64,000 nt of DNA, from NCBI RefSeq assembly GCF_014281125.1, contig NZ_JACOEA010000006.1:92521-156520 (forward strand). The letters run 5' to 3'. This stretch comes from Lawsonibacter celer (lineage in GTDB: Bacteria > Bacillota > Clostridia > Oscillospirales > Oscillospiraceae). Below the pieces are notes generated by a model. The model saw only the letters and a list, made by a program, of their open reading frames with translations. It searched no databases and was not told where the DNA came from. Of the stretch, positions 1 to 8,956 are shown in pieces (within the stretch, counting starts at the first letter, position 1; every line of letters begins with the position of its first letter). A program made the translations under genes and the position numbers.

Positions 1-1879
1 GGTACTGGAGGGGCTGGAGGCGGTGCGCAAGCGCCCCGGCATGTATATCGGTTCCACCAGCGAGAGCGGCCTGCACCACCTGGTGTATGAGATCGTGGAC
101 AACGCCATTGACGAGGCGCTGGCCGGCTACTGTGACGAGATTACGGTGCAGATATCCCAGGGGGATATCATCACTGTGGTGGACAACGGCCGGGGCATCC
201 CGGTGGACATCCAGCAGCAGACCGGAAAGCCCGCCTTGGAGGTGGTATTCACCATCCTCCACGCCGGCGGTAAGTTCGGCGGCGGCGGATACAAGGTGTC
301 CGGCGGCCTGCACGGCGTGGGCGCCAGCGTGGTCAACGCCTTGAGCGAGTGGCTGGAGGTACGGGTCCACAAGGACGGCAGGATCTATGAGATGAAGTTC
401 TCCCGGGGCCATGTGACCCAGGAGATGAAGGTGGTAGGGGAGACCGACCGCCACGGCACCGAGGTGGTCTTCAAGCCCGACCCGGAGATGTTTGAGGTCA
501 CCGAGTACAGCTATGAGACGCTCCACACCCGCATGCGGGAGGAGGCCTTCCTCAACGCAGGCGTGCGCATCCGCACCATCGATGCCCGGCCGGGGAAAGA
601 GCAGGAGGACGAGATGCACTACGCCGGCGGCATCCGGGAGTTTGTCAGCTGGCTCAACCGGGGCAGGACCCCCATCCACCAGGATGTAGTCTATATGTCC
701 GGCATGCGGGGGGACTCCATGGCGGAGGTGGCCTTCCAGTACAACGACGGTTACAGCGAGTCCATCATCTCCTTCGCCAACAATGTCCACACCCCGGAGG
801 GCGGTATGCACGAGGAGGGCTTCAAGCGGGCCCTGACCACGGTGCTCAACGCCTACGGGAAAAAGATCAAGCTGCTCAAGGACGAGGAGAAGGTCTCCGG
901 CGAGGACTGCCGGGAGGGGCTGACGTGCGTCATCTCCGTCAAGCTCACCGACGCCCAGTTTGAAGGCCAGACCAAGGCCAAGCTGGGCAACTCCGAGATC
1001 CGCACCCTGGTGGCGGGGCTGGTGAGCGAGAAATTCAGTGAATTTCTGGAGGAAAACCCCGGGGTGGGCAAGGCTATCCTGGATAAGGCCCTCATGGCCA
1101 ACCGCGCCCGGGAGGCGGCCCGCAAGGCCCGGGAATCCATCCGCCGCAAGACCGCCCTGGGTGGTGCGGCCATGCCAGACAAGCTGCGGGACTGCAATGA
1201 AAACAACCCGGAGCTGACAGAGATCTACATCGTCGAGGGCGATTCCGCCGGCGGCTCGGCCACCCAGGGCCGGGACTCCCGCTTCCAGGCGATTCTTCCC
1301 CTGTGGGGCAAGATGCTCAATGTGGAAAAGGCCCGGGCGGACAAGGTGTACGGCAACGACAAGCTTCAGCCCGTCATTACCGCGCTGGGCGCGGGGATCG
1401 GGGACGAGTTTGATGCGACCAAGCTGCGCTATCACAAGGTTATTATCATGGCCGATGCGGACGTGGACGGCTCCCATATCCGCACTCTGCTGCTGACTTT
1501 CTTTTTCCGCTTCATGCGCCCGCTGATCGAGCAGGGGTATGTCTACTCCGCGGTGCCCCCCCTCTTTAAACTCAGTAGGGGCAAGACCACCCGGCTGGCC
1601 TTCTCTGAGGAGGAGCGGGACCAGATCTCCGCTGAGCTGCGGGGGGATAACCCCAACGCTAAGGTGGACATCAGCCGGTTTAAGGGTCTGGGTGAGATGA
1701 ACCCCCATGAGCTGTGGGAGACCACCATGGACCCGGAGCGGCGCACCCTGCGGCGCATTGAGCTGGACGACGCGGTGAAGGCGGACGCCACCTTTTCCGT
1801 GCTCATGGGCGAGAAGGTGGAGCCCCGCAAGGAGTTCATTGAGCGCAACGCCAAGTACGCGGTGAATCTGGATTATTAA
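1..1879 (+). CDS. gyrB: DNA gyrase subunit B (5' end outside window)
   Basis: ATPase subunit of DNA gyrase, which introduces negative supercoils as a GyrA2GyrB2 complex. The open frame continues to the first base of the window, reading [19 protein letters not shown], so about 10-15 N-terminal residues are missing; the GTG at 23 is an internal valine and not a start. Visible are the GHKL ATPase motifs [20 protein letters not shown] and [15 protein letters not shown], the TOPRIM motifs [10 protein letters not shown] and [19 protein letters not shown], and the C-terminal [11 protein letters not shown]. The loop after the EGDSAGG motif reads [12 protein letters not shown], with Trp where E. coli GyrB has Lys447. 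gyrA follows after 576 bp of repeat-bearing spacer. Confidence 0.97.
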   Translation, partial: VLEGLEAVRKRPGMYIGSTSESGLHHLVYEIVDNAIDEALAGYCDEITVQISQGDIITVVDNGRGIPVDIQQQTGKPALEVVFTILHAGGKFGGGGYKVSGGLHGVGASVVNALSEWLEVRVHKDGRIYEMKFSRGHVTQEMKVVGETDRHGTEVVFKPDPEMFEVTEYSYETLHTRMREEAFLNAGVRIRTIDARPGKEQEDEMHYAGGIREFVSWLNRGRTPIHQDVVYMSGMRGDSMAEVAFQYNDGYSESIISFANNVHTPEGGMHEEGFKRALTTVLNAYGKKIKLLKDEEKVSGEDCREGLTCVISVKLTDAQFEGQTKAKLGNSEIRTLVAGLVSEKFSEFLEENPGVGKAILDKALMANRAREAARKARESIRRKTALGGAAMPDKLRDCNENNPELTEIYIVEGDSAGGSATQGRDSRFQAILPLWGKMLNVEKARADKVYGNDKLQPVITALGAGIGDEFDATKLRYHKVIIMADADVDGSHIRTLLLTFFFRFMRPLIEQGYVYSAVPPLFKLSRGKTTRLAFSEEERDQISAELRGDNPNAKVDISRFKGLGEMNPHELWETTMDPERRTLRRIELDDAVKADATFSVLMGEKVEPRKEFIERNAKYAVNLDY

Positions 1880-1996
1880 AGCTGAGGATTTGTGCCCCGC
1901 AGGGAACAGAGAGTTTTGCGCTCCCGCGCAGCCGTTGGCGGCTTTGCCGCTTAGGAGTGCGGCGTGCCCCCTGTGGGGTTCGGCTCCCGTCGGGGG

Positions 1997-2034
1997 CCCA
2001 GACCATTTCTTTTTCGAAAAAGAAATGGTCTGGG
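1997..2034. repeat. 38-bp perfect palindrome downstream of gyrB
   Basis: A perfect inverted repeat centred on TTCGAA, with arms reading CCCAGACCATTTCTTTTTC and its complement. As RNA it would make a long stem with almost no loop. No T-run follows on the plus strand, so it is not a textbook terminator. Its right half overlaps the start of the dispersed intergenic repeat. Confidence 0.8.
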
Positions 2035-2405
2035 ATTCCAAAGAAAAGGCCCGTTTATCTAGAACCGTGACTTCTATTGTTCGGCGCGCCGTCAGGGCGG
2101 CCGCGGCGGTTCCTTTGGCGGCTCGGCCGCCTTCCCTGGCGGTAAACCAGCTTGGCACACCCTGGTAACGCGCGCCTCGCATCATGGCCGCGCGGCTGGG
2201 CGGCAAAGTCGTTCAAGCCGCAGGGTTAAACACGGCGCATGGCACACCGGCGGCAGCCGGACTTACAACAAGTACCGGACCGATACGAACCCTGAGCGGT
2301 ATAGGTTTTGTAAGCTGATGAAACCCCACCGCCGCCTGAACCCCGGGGGCTAGGGGTCAAAATCCCTGGTTGTTTTTCCCGGCTTTTGCAGCCAAAAGCC
2401 GGGCC
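2015..2405 (+). repeat. Intergenic dispersed repeat, copy 1 (gyrB-gyrA spacer)
   Basis: About 390 bp clearly homologous by eye to 10471-10920. Shared blocks include GTCGTTCAAGCCGCAGGGTT, GGCGGCTCGGCCGCCTTCCC, ACCGGACCGATACGA, and a closing hairpin with arms CCCGGCTTTTG and CAAAAGCCGGG (2379-2404). It contains no convincing reading frame. It fills most of the 1880-2455 gyrB-gyrA spacer and ends about 50 bp before the gyrA start. Its role is unknown; it could be a non-coding RNA, a decayed element or a structured leader. Confidence 0.75.
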
Positions 2406-2455
2406 CTGCGCGGGAGCGGCCCATCTGAAACCCTTTTTAAGGAAGGAAAAATAAC

Positions 2456-4957
2456 ATGAGTAAGAAACCCCAATACGACCCGGAGGAGATACGTTTCCCC
2501 GATCAAAAAATTATAACCTCCCCGCTGGTGCCGGAAATGGAGCAGTCCTACATCGAGTACGCCATGAGCGTCATTGTGGGCCGTGCCCTGCCCGATGTGC
2601 GGGACGGCCTCAAGCCGGTGCACCGGCGCATTCTCTATGCCATGTATGAGGACAATCTCACCCATGACAAGCCCTTCAAGAAGTCGGCCACCTGCGTGGG
2701 CGACGTGCTGGGCCGCTACCACCCCCACGGCGACGCCAGCGTGTACGACGCCCTGGTCCGCCTGGCTCAGGACTTTTCCATGCGCTACCCCCTGGTGGAC
2801 GGACACGGAAACTTTGGCTCTGTGGATGGCGACCCTCCGGCCGCCTACCGGTATACCGAGGCCCGTCTGGACAAGATCGCCCAGGAGATGCTGCGGGACA
2901 TTGAGAAGGACACCGTGGACTGGGACCCCAACTTTGACGAGTCCCGGAAGGAGCCCCGGGTGCTCCCCTCCCGGTTTCCCAATCTGCTGGTCAACGGCTC
3001 CAGCGGCATTGCCGTGGGCATGGCCACCAATATTCCGCCCCACAACCTGCGGGAGGTCATCGACGCGGCCATCTGCGTGCTGGATCATCCGGAGGCTACC
3101 CTGGACGACCTGATGGAGTATGTGAAGGGCCCGGATTTCCCCACACGGGGCGTGATTATGGGCCGTGCCGGCATCCGCCAGGCCTACGCCACCGGCCGGG
3201 GCCATATCCGGGTGCGGGCGCGTACGGAGTTTGAGGAGTTCGGCAAGGACCGCATCCGCATTATCGTTACCGAGATCCCCTACCAGGTCAACAAGCGCAT
3301 GCTTATTAAAAATATGGCGGAACAGGTGGAGGACAAGCGCCTGGAGGGCATCTCCGACATCCGGGACGAGTCCGACCGCAACGGTATGCGCATCGTCATC
3401 GAGCTGAAGAAGGACGCCAATTCCCAGGTGGTGCTCAACCGCCTGTTTGCCCAGACCCAGCTGCAGACCACCTTTGCCATCAACATGCTGGCCCTGGTCA
3501 ACAACCAGTCCCAGCCGAGGATTCTGTCCCTGCGGCATATTCTGGACGAGTACCTGGCCTTCCAGGAGGAGGTCATCCTCCGGCGTACCAGGTACGACCT
3601 GCGCAAGGCCCAGGAGCGGGCTCATCTGCTGGAGGGTCTGCTGGTCGCCCAGGACAACATTGACGAGGTCATTCGCATCATCCGCTCCCGCTATGACGAC
3701 GCCAAAGAGGCCCTGATGACCCGATTTGACCTGGACGAGGTCCAGGCCCAGGCCATCCTTGATATGCGCCTGAAGGCCCTCCAGGGCCTTGACCGGGAGA
3801 AGCTGGAGGCCGAGTACAAGGAGCTGGAGGAGCGCATTGCCTACTTCAACCGCCTGCTCTCCGACGAGGGGCTGCTCCGGCAGGTGCTCAAGGAGGAACT
3901 TACCGAGATCCGCAACAAGTTCGGCGACGACCGGGTGACCGAGATCGCCTTTGCCGAGGACGACCTGGACATTGAGGACCTGATTGAGGAAGAGGAGTGC
4001 GTCTTTACTCTCACCGAGGCGGGCTACCTCAAGCGCACCCCCGTGTCGGTCTACAAGGCCCAGCGCCGGGGCGGAAAGGGCATCACAGCCCAGAGCCTGA
4101 AGGAGGAGGACTGCGTGGTGGACGTGTTTACCGCCTCCACCCATGACTATGTGCTCTTTTTCACCAACAAGGGCCGGGTCCACCGGAAGAAGGGCTACCA
4201 GATCGCCGAGGCGGGCCGTACCGCCAAGGGCACCTATATCGGCAACGTGCTGCCGGTGGAGCAGGACGAGAAGGTCACCGCCATGATTCACCTGCGGGAA
4301 TTCCCGGAGGATCGGTATCTGGTCATGGTCACCCGCAACGGCACGGTCAAGCGCATCCAGCTTTCCTCCATCAATACTGCCCGCAAAGCTGGCATCCGCT
4401 GCATCACCCTGGACGAGGGGGACGACCTGATCTGCGTGCGGGAGACCGACGGAGAGCAGTGCATCCTCATCGCCACCCACGACGGCATGGCCATCGCGTT
4501 CCTGGAGACTGACGTGCGCTGCATGGGACGGGACGCCTATGGCGTGCGGGGCATCAACCTGCGCCCCGGCGACTATGTGGTGGGCGCGGCCCGGGCCAAA
4601 TATGACCACCAGGTGCTGATGATTACGGAGAATGGCTACGGCAAGCGCACCCCCATGGACGACTATATCCGCGCCGACGGTCCCCAGAAGCGGGGCGGCT
4701 ACGGCCTGAAGGGCTATCAGGTCACGGAAAAGACCGGCCCGGTGGTGGGCGTGAAGGTGGTCAATGACGAGGATGACATTCTGGTCATCAGCGACGCCGG
4801 CGTCATCATCCGAATGGCGGTCTCCGGCATCTCCACCTACGGCCGCGCGGCCCAGGGCGTAAAGATCATGAATCTGGAAGAGGGCGTCAAGGTCATCTCC
4901 TTCGCCCGCACGGAGCACGAGGAGGAAGAACAGGCCGAGCCCGGCCAGGAGGAGTAA
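2456..4957 (+). CDS. gyrA: DNA gyrase subunit A
   Basis: DNA breakage-reunion subunit of gyrase (833 aa, usual length). The ATG is preceded by AAGGAAGGAAAAATAAC. The catalytic tyrosine is Tyr133 in [10 protein letters not shown]. The C-terminal pinwheel carries the GyrA box QRRGGKG at about residues 536-542, which separates it from ParC. The quinolone-determining segment reads [12 protein letters not shown], with Ala94 at the position of E. coli Ser83 and Ser95 at Ala84. This is the arrangement found in naturally less fluoroquinolone-sensitive gyrases such as that of Mycobacterium tuberculosis. The C-terminus is acidic. The next gene starts one base after the stop. Confidence 0.98.
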   Translation: MSKKPQYDPEEIRFPDQKIITSPLVPEMEQSYIEYAMSVIVGRALPDVRDGLKPVHRRILYAMYEDNLTHDKPFKKSATCVGDVLGRYHPHGDASVYDALVRLAQDFSMRYPLVDGHGNFGSVDGDPPAAYRYTEARLDKIAQEMLRDIEKDTVDWDPNFDESRKEPRVLPSRFPNLLVNGSSGIAVGMATNIPPHNLREVIDAAICVLDHPEATLDDLMEYVKGPDFPTRGVIMGRAGIRQAYATGRGHIRVRARTEFEEFGKDRIRIIVTEIPYQVNKRMLIKNMAEQVEDKRLEGISDIRDESDRNGMRIVIELKKDANSQVVLNRLFAQTQLQTTFAINMLALVNNQSQPRILSLRHILDEYLAFQEEVILRRTRYDLRKAQERAHLLEGLLVAQDNIDEVIRIIRSRYDDAKEALMTRFDLDEVQAQAILDMRLKALQGLDREKLEAEYKELEERIAYFNRLLSDEGLLRQVLKEELTEIRNKFGDDRVTEIAFAEDDLDIEDLIEEEECVFTLTEAGYLKRTPVSVYKAQRRGGKGITAQSLKEEDCVVDVFTASTHDYVLFFTNKGRVHRKKGYQIAEAGRTAKGTYIGNVLPVEQDEKVTAMIHLREFPEDRYLVMVTRNGTVKRIQLSSINTARKAGIRCITLDEGDDLICVRETDGEQCILIATHDGMAIAFLETDVRCMGRDAYGVRGINLRPGDYVVGAARAKYDHQVLMITENGYGKRTPMDDYIRADGPQKRGGYGLKGYQVTEKTGPVVGVKVVNDEDDILVISDAGVIIRMAVSGISTYGRAAQGVKIMNLEEGVKVISFARTEHEEEEQAEPGQEE

Positions 4958-4958
4958 G

Positions 4959-5312
4959 ATGAGAAAAAACCGGCGGGTCACCTATCGTCCCAGCAAAAGC
5001 CAGGCCGTCTTCGGCGGTGTGGTAGGGATTATTTTTGTCTGTATCGGTCTGTTTGTGGCCATTCCCACCTTTGGGGCGTTTGGAATCCTGTGGACCCTGA
5101 TCGCGGTGGGCATTACGGGAATGAACTTCTACCAGGCCTTCGGCAAGGGCTATGTGGGCCCGGAAATCCGGATTGAGGACGAAGCGGCGGAGCAGGAGAA
5201 TGCCGGTGACCCGCAGCTGCGTCTGGAACGGTTGCGTACGCTCTATGACCAGCGCCTCATCACTCAGGAGGAGTATGAGACCAAGCGCCAGGAAATTTTA
5301 AAGGAACTTTGA
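4959..5312 (+). CDS. Two-TM protein with C-terminal SHOCT domain
   Basis: A 117-aa membrane protein. A basic N-terminus is followed by two hydrophobic segments (about residues 14-34 and 37-57), an acidic linker, and a C-terminal SHOCT-type helix pair (RLERLRTLYDQRLITQEEYE, then KRQEILKEL). SHOCT is a short oligomerisation domain often at the end of membrane proteins of unknown role. The ATG lies one base after the gyrA stop and uses GGAGGAG at the gyrA 3' end as ribosome site, so it is probably co-transcribed with gyrA. Function unknown. Confidence 0.8.
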   Translation: MRKNRRVTYRPSKSQAVFGGVVGIIFVCIGLFVAIPTFGAFGILWTLIAVGITGMNFYQAFGKGYVGPEIRIEDEAAEQENAGDPQLRLERLRTLYDQRLITQEEYETKRQEILKEL

Positions 5313-5315
5313 CGT

Positions 5316-5759
5316 ATGCCGCAGAAAATTGTGACAATCTATACCGACGGGGCCTGCTCCGGCAACCCCGGCCCGGGCGGGTGGGGCGCGATTCTCCAAT
5401 ATGGAGGGGTTCAGAAGGAGCTCTCCGGCGGGGAGGGGCACACCACCAACAACCGTATGGAGCTGACCGGCGTGATTACCGCCCTGGAGGCGCTGAAGGA
5501 GCCCTGCGTGGTGGAGCTCTACTCGGACTCCAAGTACGTGATTGACGGCCTGGGGAAGGGCTGGGCCAAGGGCTGGCGGGCCAGGGGCTGGGTAAAAAGC
5601 GACAAGAAGCCCGCCCTGAACCCGGACTTGTGGGGCCGGCTGTTGGACCTGTGTGAGTATCACACCGTCCGCCTCCACTGGGTCAAGGGTCACGGGTCGA
5701 ACCCCTATAACAACCGGTGCGATGAGTTGGCGGTACTGGAGAGCCGAAAATTTAAGTGA
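5316..5759 (+). CDS. rnhA: Ribonuclease HI
   Basis: Degrades the RNA strand of RNA-DNA hybrids in the cytoplasm. The 147-aa length matches bacterial RNase HI. The metal-binding acidic residues are visible in order: Asp in [12 protein letters not shown], Glu in [10 protein letters not shown], Asp in [11 protein letters not shown], and the late Asp in NNRCDELA. The basic handle region [14 protein letters not shown] is present. It begins four bases after the SHOCT gene and probably belongs to the same transcript. Confidence 0.96.
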   Translation: MPQKIVTIYTDGACSGNPGPGGWGAILQYGGVQKELSGGEGHTTNNRMELTGVITALEALKEPCVVELYSDSKYVIDGLGKGWAKGWRARGWVKSDKKPALNPDLWGRLLDLCEYHTVRLHWVKGHGSNPYNNRCDELAVLESRKFK

Positions 5760-5822
5760 CCGGGTCTCCGGGCAGCCCCATGGAAGGCCATTTTTTAAAG
5801 TTACAGACAGCGGAGTGAGAAT

Positions 5823-6302
5823 ATGAGGATCAGACCCTGTGAGCCGGGCGACCTGCCCGGGATGACTCGCATTTGGAACCAGGTGGTGGAGGAGGGGACA
5901 GCCTTCCCACAGGAGGAGTGCTTGGACGACCGGACGGCCGCTTCCTTTTTTGCCGGGCAGACCCTGACTGCCGTGGCGGAGGAGGAGGGCAGGCTTTTGG
6001 GCCTGTATATCCTTCATCCCAACAATGTGGGCCGCTGCGGCCACAGCGCCAACGCCTCCTATGCGGTGGACCGGGTCCTGCGGGGAAGGGGGGTGGGCCG
6101 GGCGCTGGTGGAGGACTGCCTGGCCCGGGCGGGTGCCCTCGGCTACCGGCTGCTCCAGTTCAACGCGGTGGTGGCCTCCAATACTTTTGCCATCCGGCTG
6201 TATGAGTCGCTGGGGTTTCAGCGGCTGGGCGTGCTGCCCGGCGGCTTCCGGGATCAGAGCGGGACGTATCAGGATACGATCTTGTTCTATCACACGCTAT
6301 AG
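5823..6302 (+). CDS. GNAT family N-acetyltransferase
   Basis: A 159-aa single-domain acetyl-CoA dependent acetyltransferase. The acetyl-CoA binding motif A reads VLRGRGVGRALVEDCLARA (about residues 88-106), followed by NTFAIRLYESLGF, the usual motif B. Overall pattern resembles the phosphinothricin/L-amino-acid N-acetyltransferase group, but the substrate cannot be told from sequence. GGAGTGA precedes the ATG. It ends just before a strong bidirectional terminator facing ricT. Confidence 0.85.
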   Translation: MRIRPCEPGDLPGMTRIWNQVVEEGTAFPQEECLDDRTAASFFAGQTLTAVAEEEGRLLGLYILHPNNVGRCGHSANASYAVDRVLRGRGVGRALVEDCLARAGALGYRLLQFNAVVASNTFAIRLYESLGFQRLGVLPGGFRDQSGTYQDTILFYHTL

Positions 6303-6310
6303 AGCAGAAG

Positions 6311-6360
6311 AAAAAAGCAGGAGCCCGGGGACATGCGTCCCGGGGCTCCTGCTTTTTATT
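6311..6360. terminator. Bidirectional terminator between GNAT gene and ricT
   Basis: Hairpin 6317-6352 with arms GCAGGAGCCCGGGGAC and its near complement around ATGC. A-run on the left and T-run on the right, so it can end transcripts from both convergent genes. It overlaps the last codon of ricT. Confidence 0.9.
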
Positions 6361-7603
6361 CACTCTTAGGGGGCTGCCTGGTTCCTCCGTCCACCTTGGG
6401 GCGGGGCCGGTAACGGCGGCGGCGGTGGGGCTTCTTCTCCCCCTCGGGGCTTTGCCCCTCTCTGGGGGCGATGGGCTTTGGCTTGGACGGGGATTGCTCC
6501 CGGGCCTGCCGGGCGGCCTCTGTCTGAGGCGCCTTGCCGCCCTCTCCGCTCTTTCCTCGGCCATGGCCCCTGCTGCGGCGGGGGCGTCCGCCCCCTTCTC
6601 TGGAGGCGGTTTCTGCCGGCTCCGCTTCGGCCTTGGGCGCCCCGGTTCGGGCGGACAGGCCCATGCCGGCCAGGGTCTGATCCAGGGCGGCGGACAGACG
6701 GTCCGCCGGGCGATCCTCCACAGGGGTGACCTTGCGCAGCTTGGCCAGCTCCTCGGGGGGCGGGGCCACATAGCCCTCGGGCCGCTTGCCCTTTCCGTTG
6801 CGTACCACACAGATTTCACAGTTGTGATAGCACTTGGGGGCGTCCGGCTGATCGTCCAGGCGCACCTTCACCTGCTCCCTCAGGAGGTTGACCTGGCTGA
6901 CCGTGCCCACGCCGTCCGGGGTCTCCACAAAGGACTCGTTTTTGGGCATTCGTTTCACCGCGTCCTCATAGGCCTCCTGCTCGTACTTCAGGCAGCACAT
7001 AAGCCGGCCGCAGGTGCCGGAGATCTTGGTGGGGTTGAGGGAGAGATTCTGGGTTTTGGCCATCTTGATGGACACGGGCTGAAAGTCCTCCAAAAAGGTG
7101 GCGCAGCAGAAGGGCTTGCCGCAGATGCCCAGGCCGCCCAGCATTTTGGCCTCGTCCCGCACCCCGATCTGCCGCAGTTCAATGCGGGCGTGAAATACGC
7201 CGGCCAGATCCTTGACCAGGGCACGGAAATCTACCCGGCCCTCGCTGGTGAAAAAGAAGAGGATCTTGTTCCCCTCGAAGCTGTACTCCACCTCCACCAG
7301 CTTCATGTCCAGGCCGTGCTCCGCAATCTTCTCCTGACAGACCTGAAAGGCCTTCTCTTCCCGCTCCTGGTTGCGCCGCACAGTCTCCAGGTCCTGGGCG
7401 GTGGCAATGCGCACCAGGGGCCGCAGGGGCTGGACCACGTCGCTGTCCTCCACCATGGAGTTGCCCAGGATGCACTCGCCGTATTCCAGGCCGCGGGACG
7501 TTTCAATAATGACCCCCTGGCCGGGCGCTACGGCCGTGCCCTTGGGGTCAAAGTAGTATTGCTTGCCTCCGCTTTTAAAGCGGACGCCGATAATTTCGGT
7601 CAT
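6356..7603 (-). CDS. ricT: PSP1-domain protein RicT (YaaT)
   Basis: Homolog of B. subtilis YaaT/RicT, part of the Fe-S RicAFT complex that supports RNase Y mRNA processing, sporulation and competence. The PSP1 core (about residues 1-270) carries the cysteine signatures GICGKPFCCATF and CGRLMCCLKY typical of the family. Residues from about 300 to 415 form a basic low-complexity tail (RRSRGHGRGK, PHRRRRYRPRPK) that varies between species. Start chosen at the ATG with GGAGGAACTGTC just upstream; a longer frame has no ribosome site. Gene order ricT-holB-darA matches B. subtilis yaaT-holB-yaaQ. Confidence 0.93.
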   Translation of the reverse strand: MTEIIGVRFKSGGKQYYFDPKGTAVAPGQGVIIETSRGLEYGECILGNSMVEDSDVVQPLRPLVRIATAQDLETVRRNQEREEKAFQVCQEKIAEHGLDMKLVEVEYSFEGNKILFFFTSEGRVDFRALVKDLAGVFHARIELRQIGVRDEAKMLGGLGICGKPFCCATFLEDFQPVSIKMAKTQNLSLNPTKISGTCGRLMCCLKYEQEAYEDAVKRMPKNESFVETPDGVGTVSQVNLLREQVKVRLDDQPDAPKCYHNCEICVVRNGKGKRPEGYVAPPPEELAKLRKVTPVEDRPADRLSAALDQTLAGMGLSARTGAPKAEAEPAETASREGGGRPRRSRGHGRGKSGEGGKAPQTEAARQAREQSPSKPKPIAPREGQSPEGEKKPHRRRRYRPRPKVDGGTRQPPKSE

Positions 7604-7623
7604 GACAGTTCCTCCGGGTAATG

Positions 7624-8643
7624 TTATGGGACTGGATGGAGCAGGCCGGCGCACAGCCAGCCCGCCAGATGACCCGCACCTATATTGAAGGCGCAGGCGG
7701 AACGCAGCCGCTTCAGATGGGCCGCAGCGGCCAGCAGACGGCGCGGGGAGAGGGCGCTGGCCTGCCGGGCGGCCTCTTCGCGGAGTGGGTCGGCCTCATC
7801 CAAAGCCCCTGCGGCACAGAGCAGGGCGTCCCGCAGGAGCAGAATGGCCTCGTCCAACAGGGCGCTGAGCCGGTCTCTGTCCCATTTTTCCAGGGAAATG
7901 CACAGCTCCATAAGGCCACGCTCATCCTCCGCCGCCAGCAGGGAGAGCAGACGCCTGGCGGTATCTCCCGCCTGGCGGTCCGCCTCGCCCCCCTCCAGGG
8001 CGGCGGCGGCCCGGCCCAGCAGGCCCTCGCAGGAATCCGCCAGGGCGTGGAGCTGCGGGACGGGCTTGTCCGGGTACGCGGCCCGCAGCCAGGCCTCCGC
8101 CTGATCCGGGGTCACCGGGGAGAGGGCCAGGGCCTCGCATCGGGAGCGGACGGTGGGCAGAAGGGCGGCGGCATTGTCGGTGATGAGCAGAAAGGCCGCG
8201 TAGGCGGGGCCCTCCTCCAGCAGCTTAAGCATGGCGTTTTGCGCGCTGGCGTTCATGCTCTGGGCGTTGGAGAGCACATACACCTTCCGCTCTGCCTCGT
8301 TGGGGCGGATATAGGCGTCGGTGCGCATCTGGCGTACCTGGGTCACAGAGAGGTCCTTCCCGTCGTCCCCAACAGGGATGATGTCCGGGTGGACGCCCGC
8401 CCGGGCCTTTCGGCAGGCGGCGCACCGGCCGCAGGGGAGCCTGTCCCCCTGCCCGGCGCACACCAGGGCGGCGGAGAGAAGCTTTGCCAGCGTGTGGCGG
8501 CCTGAGCCGGGAGGGCCGCTGATGATGTAAGCGTGGGAGAGGCCTCTGTGGGCGGTCTGCAGCTCCAGCTGCCGCTTCAGGGGCGCGTTTCCGGCCAGAG
8601 CGGACAGGTCCAGCCCCAGGTCAGACCCGCTCAAAGCGCTCAA
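7624..8643 (-). CDS. holB: DNA polymerase III subunit delta'
   Basis: Clamp-loader subunit. AAA+ domain with P-loop GPPGSGRHTL, in which the usual Lys is Arg, and the zinc-type cysteine cluster in VCAGQGDRLPCGRCAACRK. The sensor region shows NAMLKLLEEGP and TVRSRCEAL. About 339 aa. The likely start is TTG at 8643, inside the 3' end of darA (23-bp overlap) with GGTGGA upstream; nearby alternative starts are possible. It lies between darA and ricT as in other Firmicutes. Confidence 0.92.
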   Translation of the reverse strand: MSALSGSDLGLDLSALAGNAPLKRQLELQTAHRGLSHAYIISGPPGSGRHTLAKLLSAALVCAGQGDRLPCGRCAACRKARAGVHPDIIPVGDDGKDLSVTQVRQMRTDAYIRPNEAERKVYVLSNAQSMNASAQNAMLKLLEEGPAYAAFLLITDNAAALLPTVRSRCEALALSPVTPDQAEAWLRAAYPDKPVPQLHALADSCEGLLGRAAAALEGGEADRQAGDTARRLLSLLAAEDERGLMELCISLEKWDRDRLSALLDEAILLLRDALLCAAGALDEADPLREEAARQASALSPRRLLAAAAHLKRLRSACAFNIGAGHLAGWLCAGLLHPVP

Positions 8644-8944
8644 TATCCACCACGAAGATGGTGGCGCCGCCCACGACCACCTCTACCGGCATGCTGGGAT
8701 AGTAGCCATAGCTCATCTCAGAGGTGGTGGGGATCATCTGCTTACGGGAGTGGGACTGTTCTTTGATAATGTCAATCACGGTCTGGACCTTTTCTTCGTC
8801 CACACCGATGAGCACGGTGACGTTGCCGGCCATAAGAAAGCCGCCGGTGGTGGCCAGCTTGGTGGACGAAAAGCCGCGTTTCGTGAGCGCCTGGGTGACG
8901 GCGTTGGCGTCGTCGCGGTTGATAATGGCAAGGACAAGTTTCAT
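8621..8944 (-). CDS. darA: Cyclic-di-AMP receptor DarA (PstA-like)
   Basis: A 107-aa PII-like protein of the DarA/PstA family, which binds cyclic di-AMP as a trimer. Seen: N-terminal MKLVLAIINRDDANAVTQAL, the T-loop region TKLATTGGFLMAGN, and the C-terminal strand VVGGATIFVVDIERF, all typical. ATG preceded by GAGGAGGGTCTGTT. Its downstream effector partner is not known for most species. Known genomic partners holB and ricT follow directly. Confidence 0.93.
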   Translation of the reverse strand: MKLVLAIINRDDANAVTQALTKRGFSSTKLATTGGFLMAGNVTVLIGVDEEKVQTVIDIIKEQSHSRKQMIPTTSEMSYGYYPSMPVEVVVGGATIFVVDIERFERV

Positions 8945-8956
8945 AACAGACCCTCC

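Noticed and set aside
1880..2455. rRNA, tRNA or group II intron in the gyrB-gyrA spacer
   Set aside because: No domain V/VI, cloverleaf or rRNA core was found; the region is better described as a dispersed repeat.
2357..4981. 874-codon open frame antisense to gyrA
   Set aside because: It is the complement of gyrA produced by GC-rich third positions, with repetitive His/Val/Gly/Leu composition and no ribosome site.
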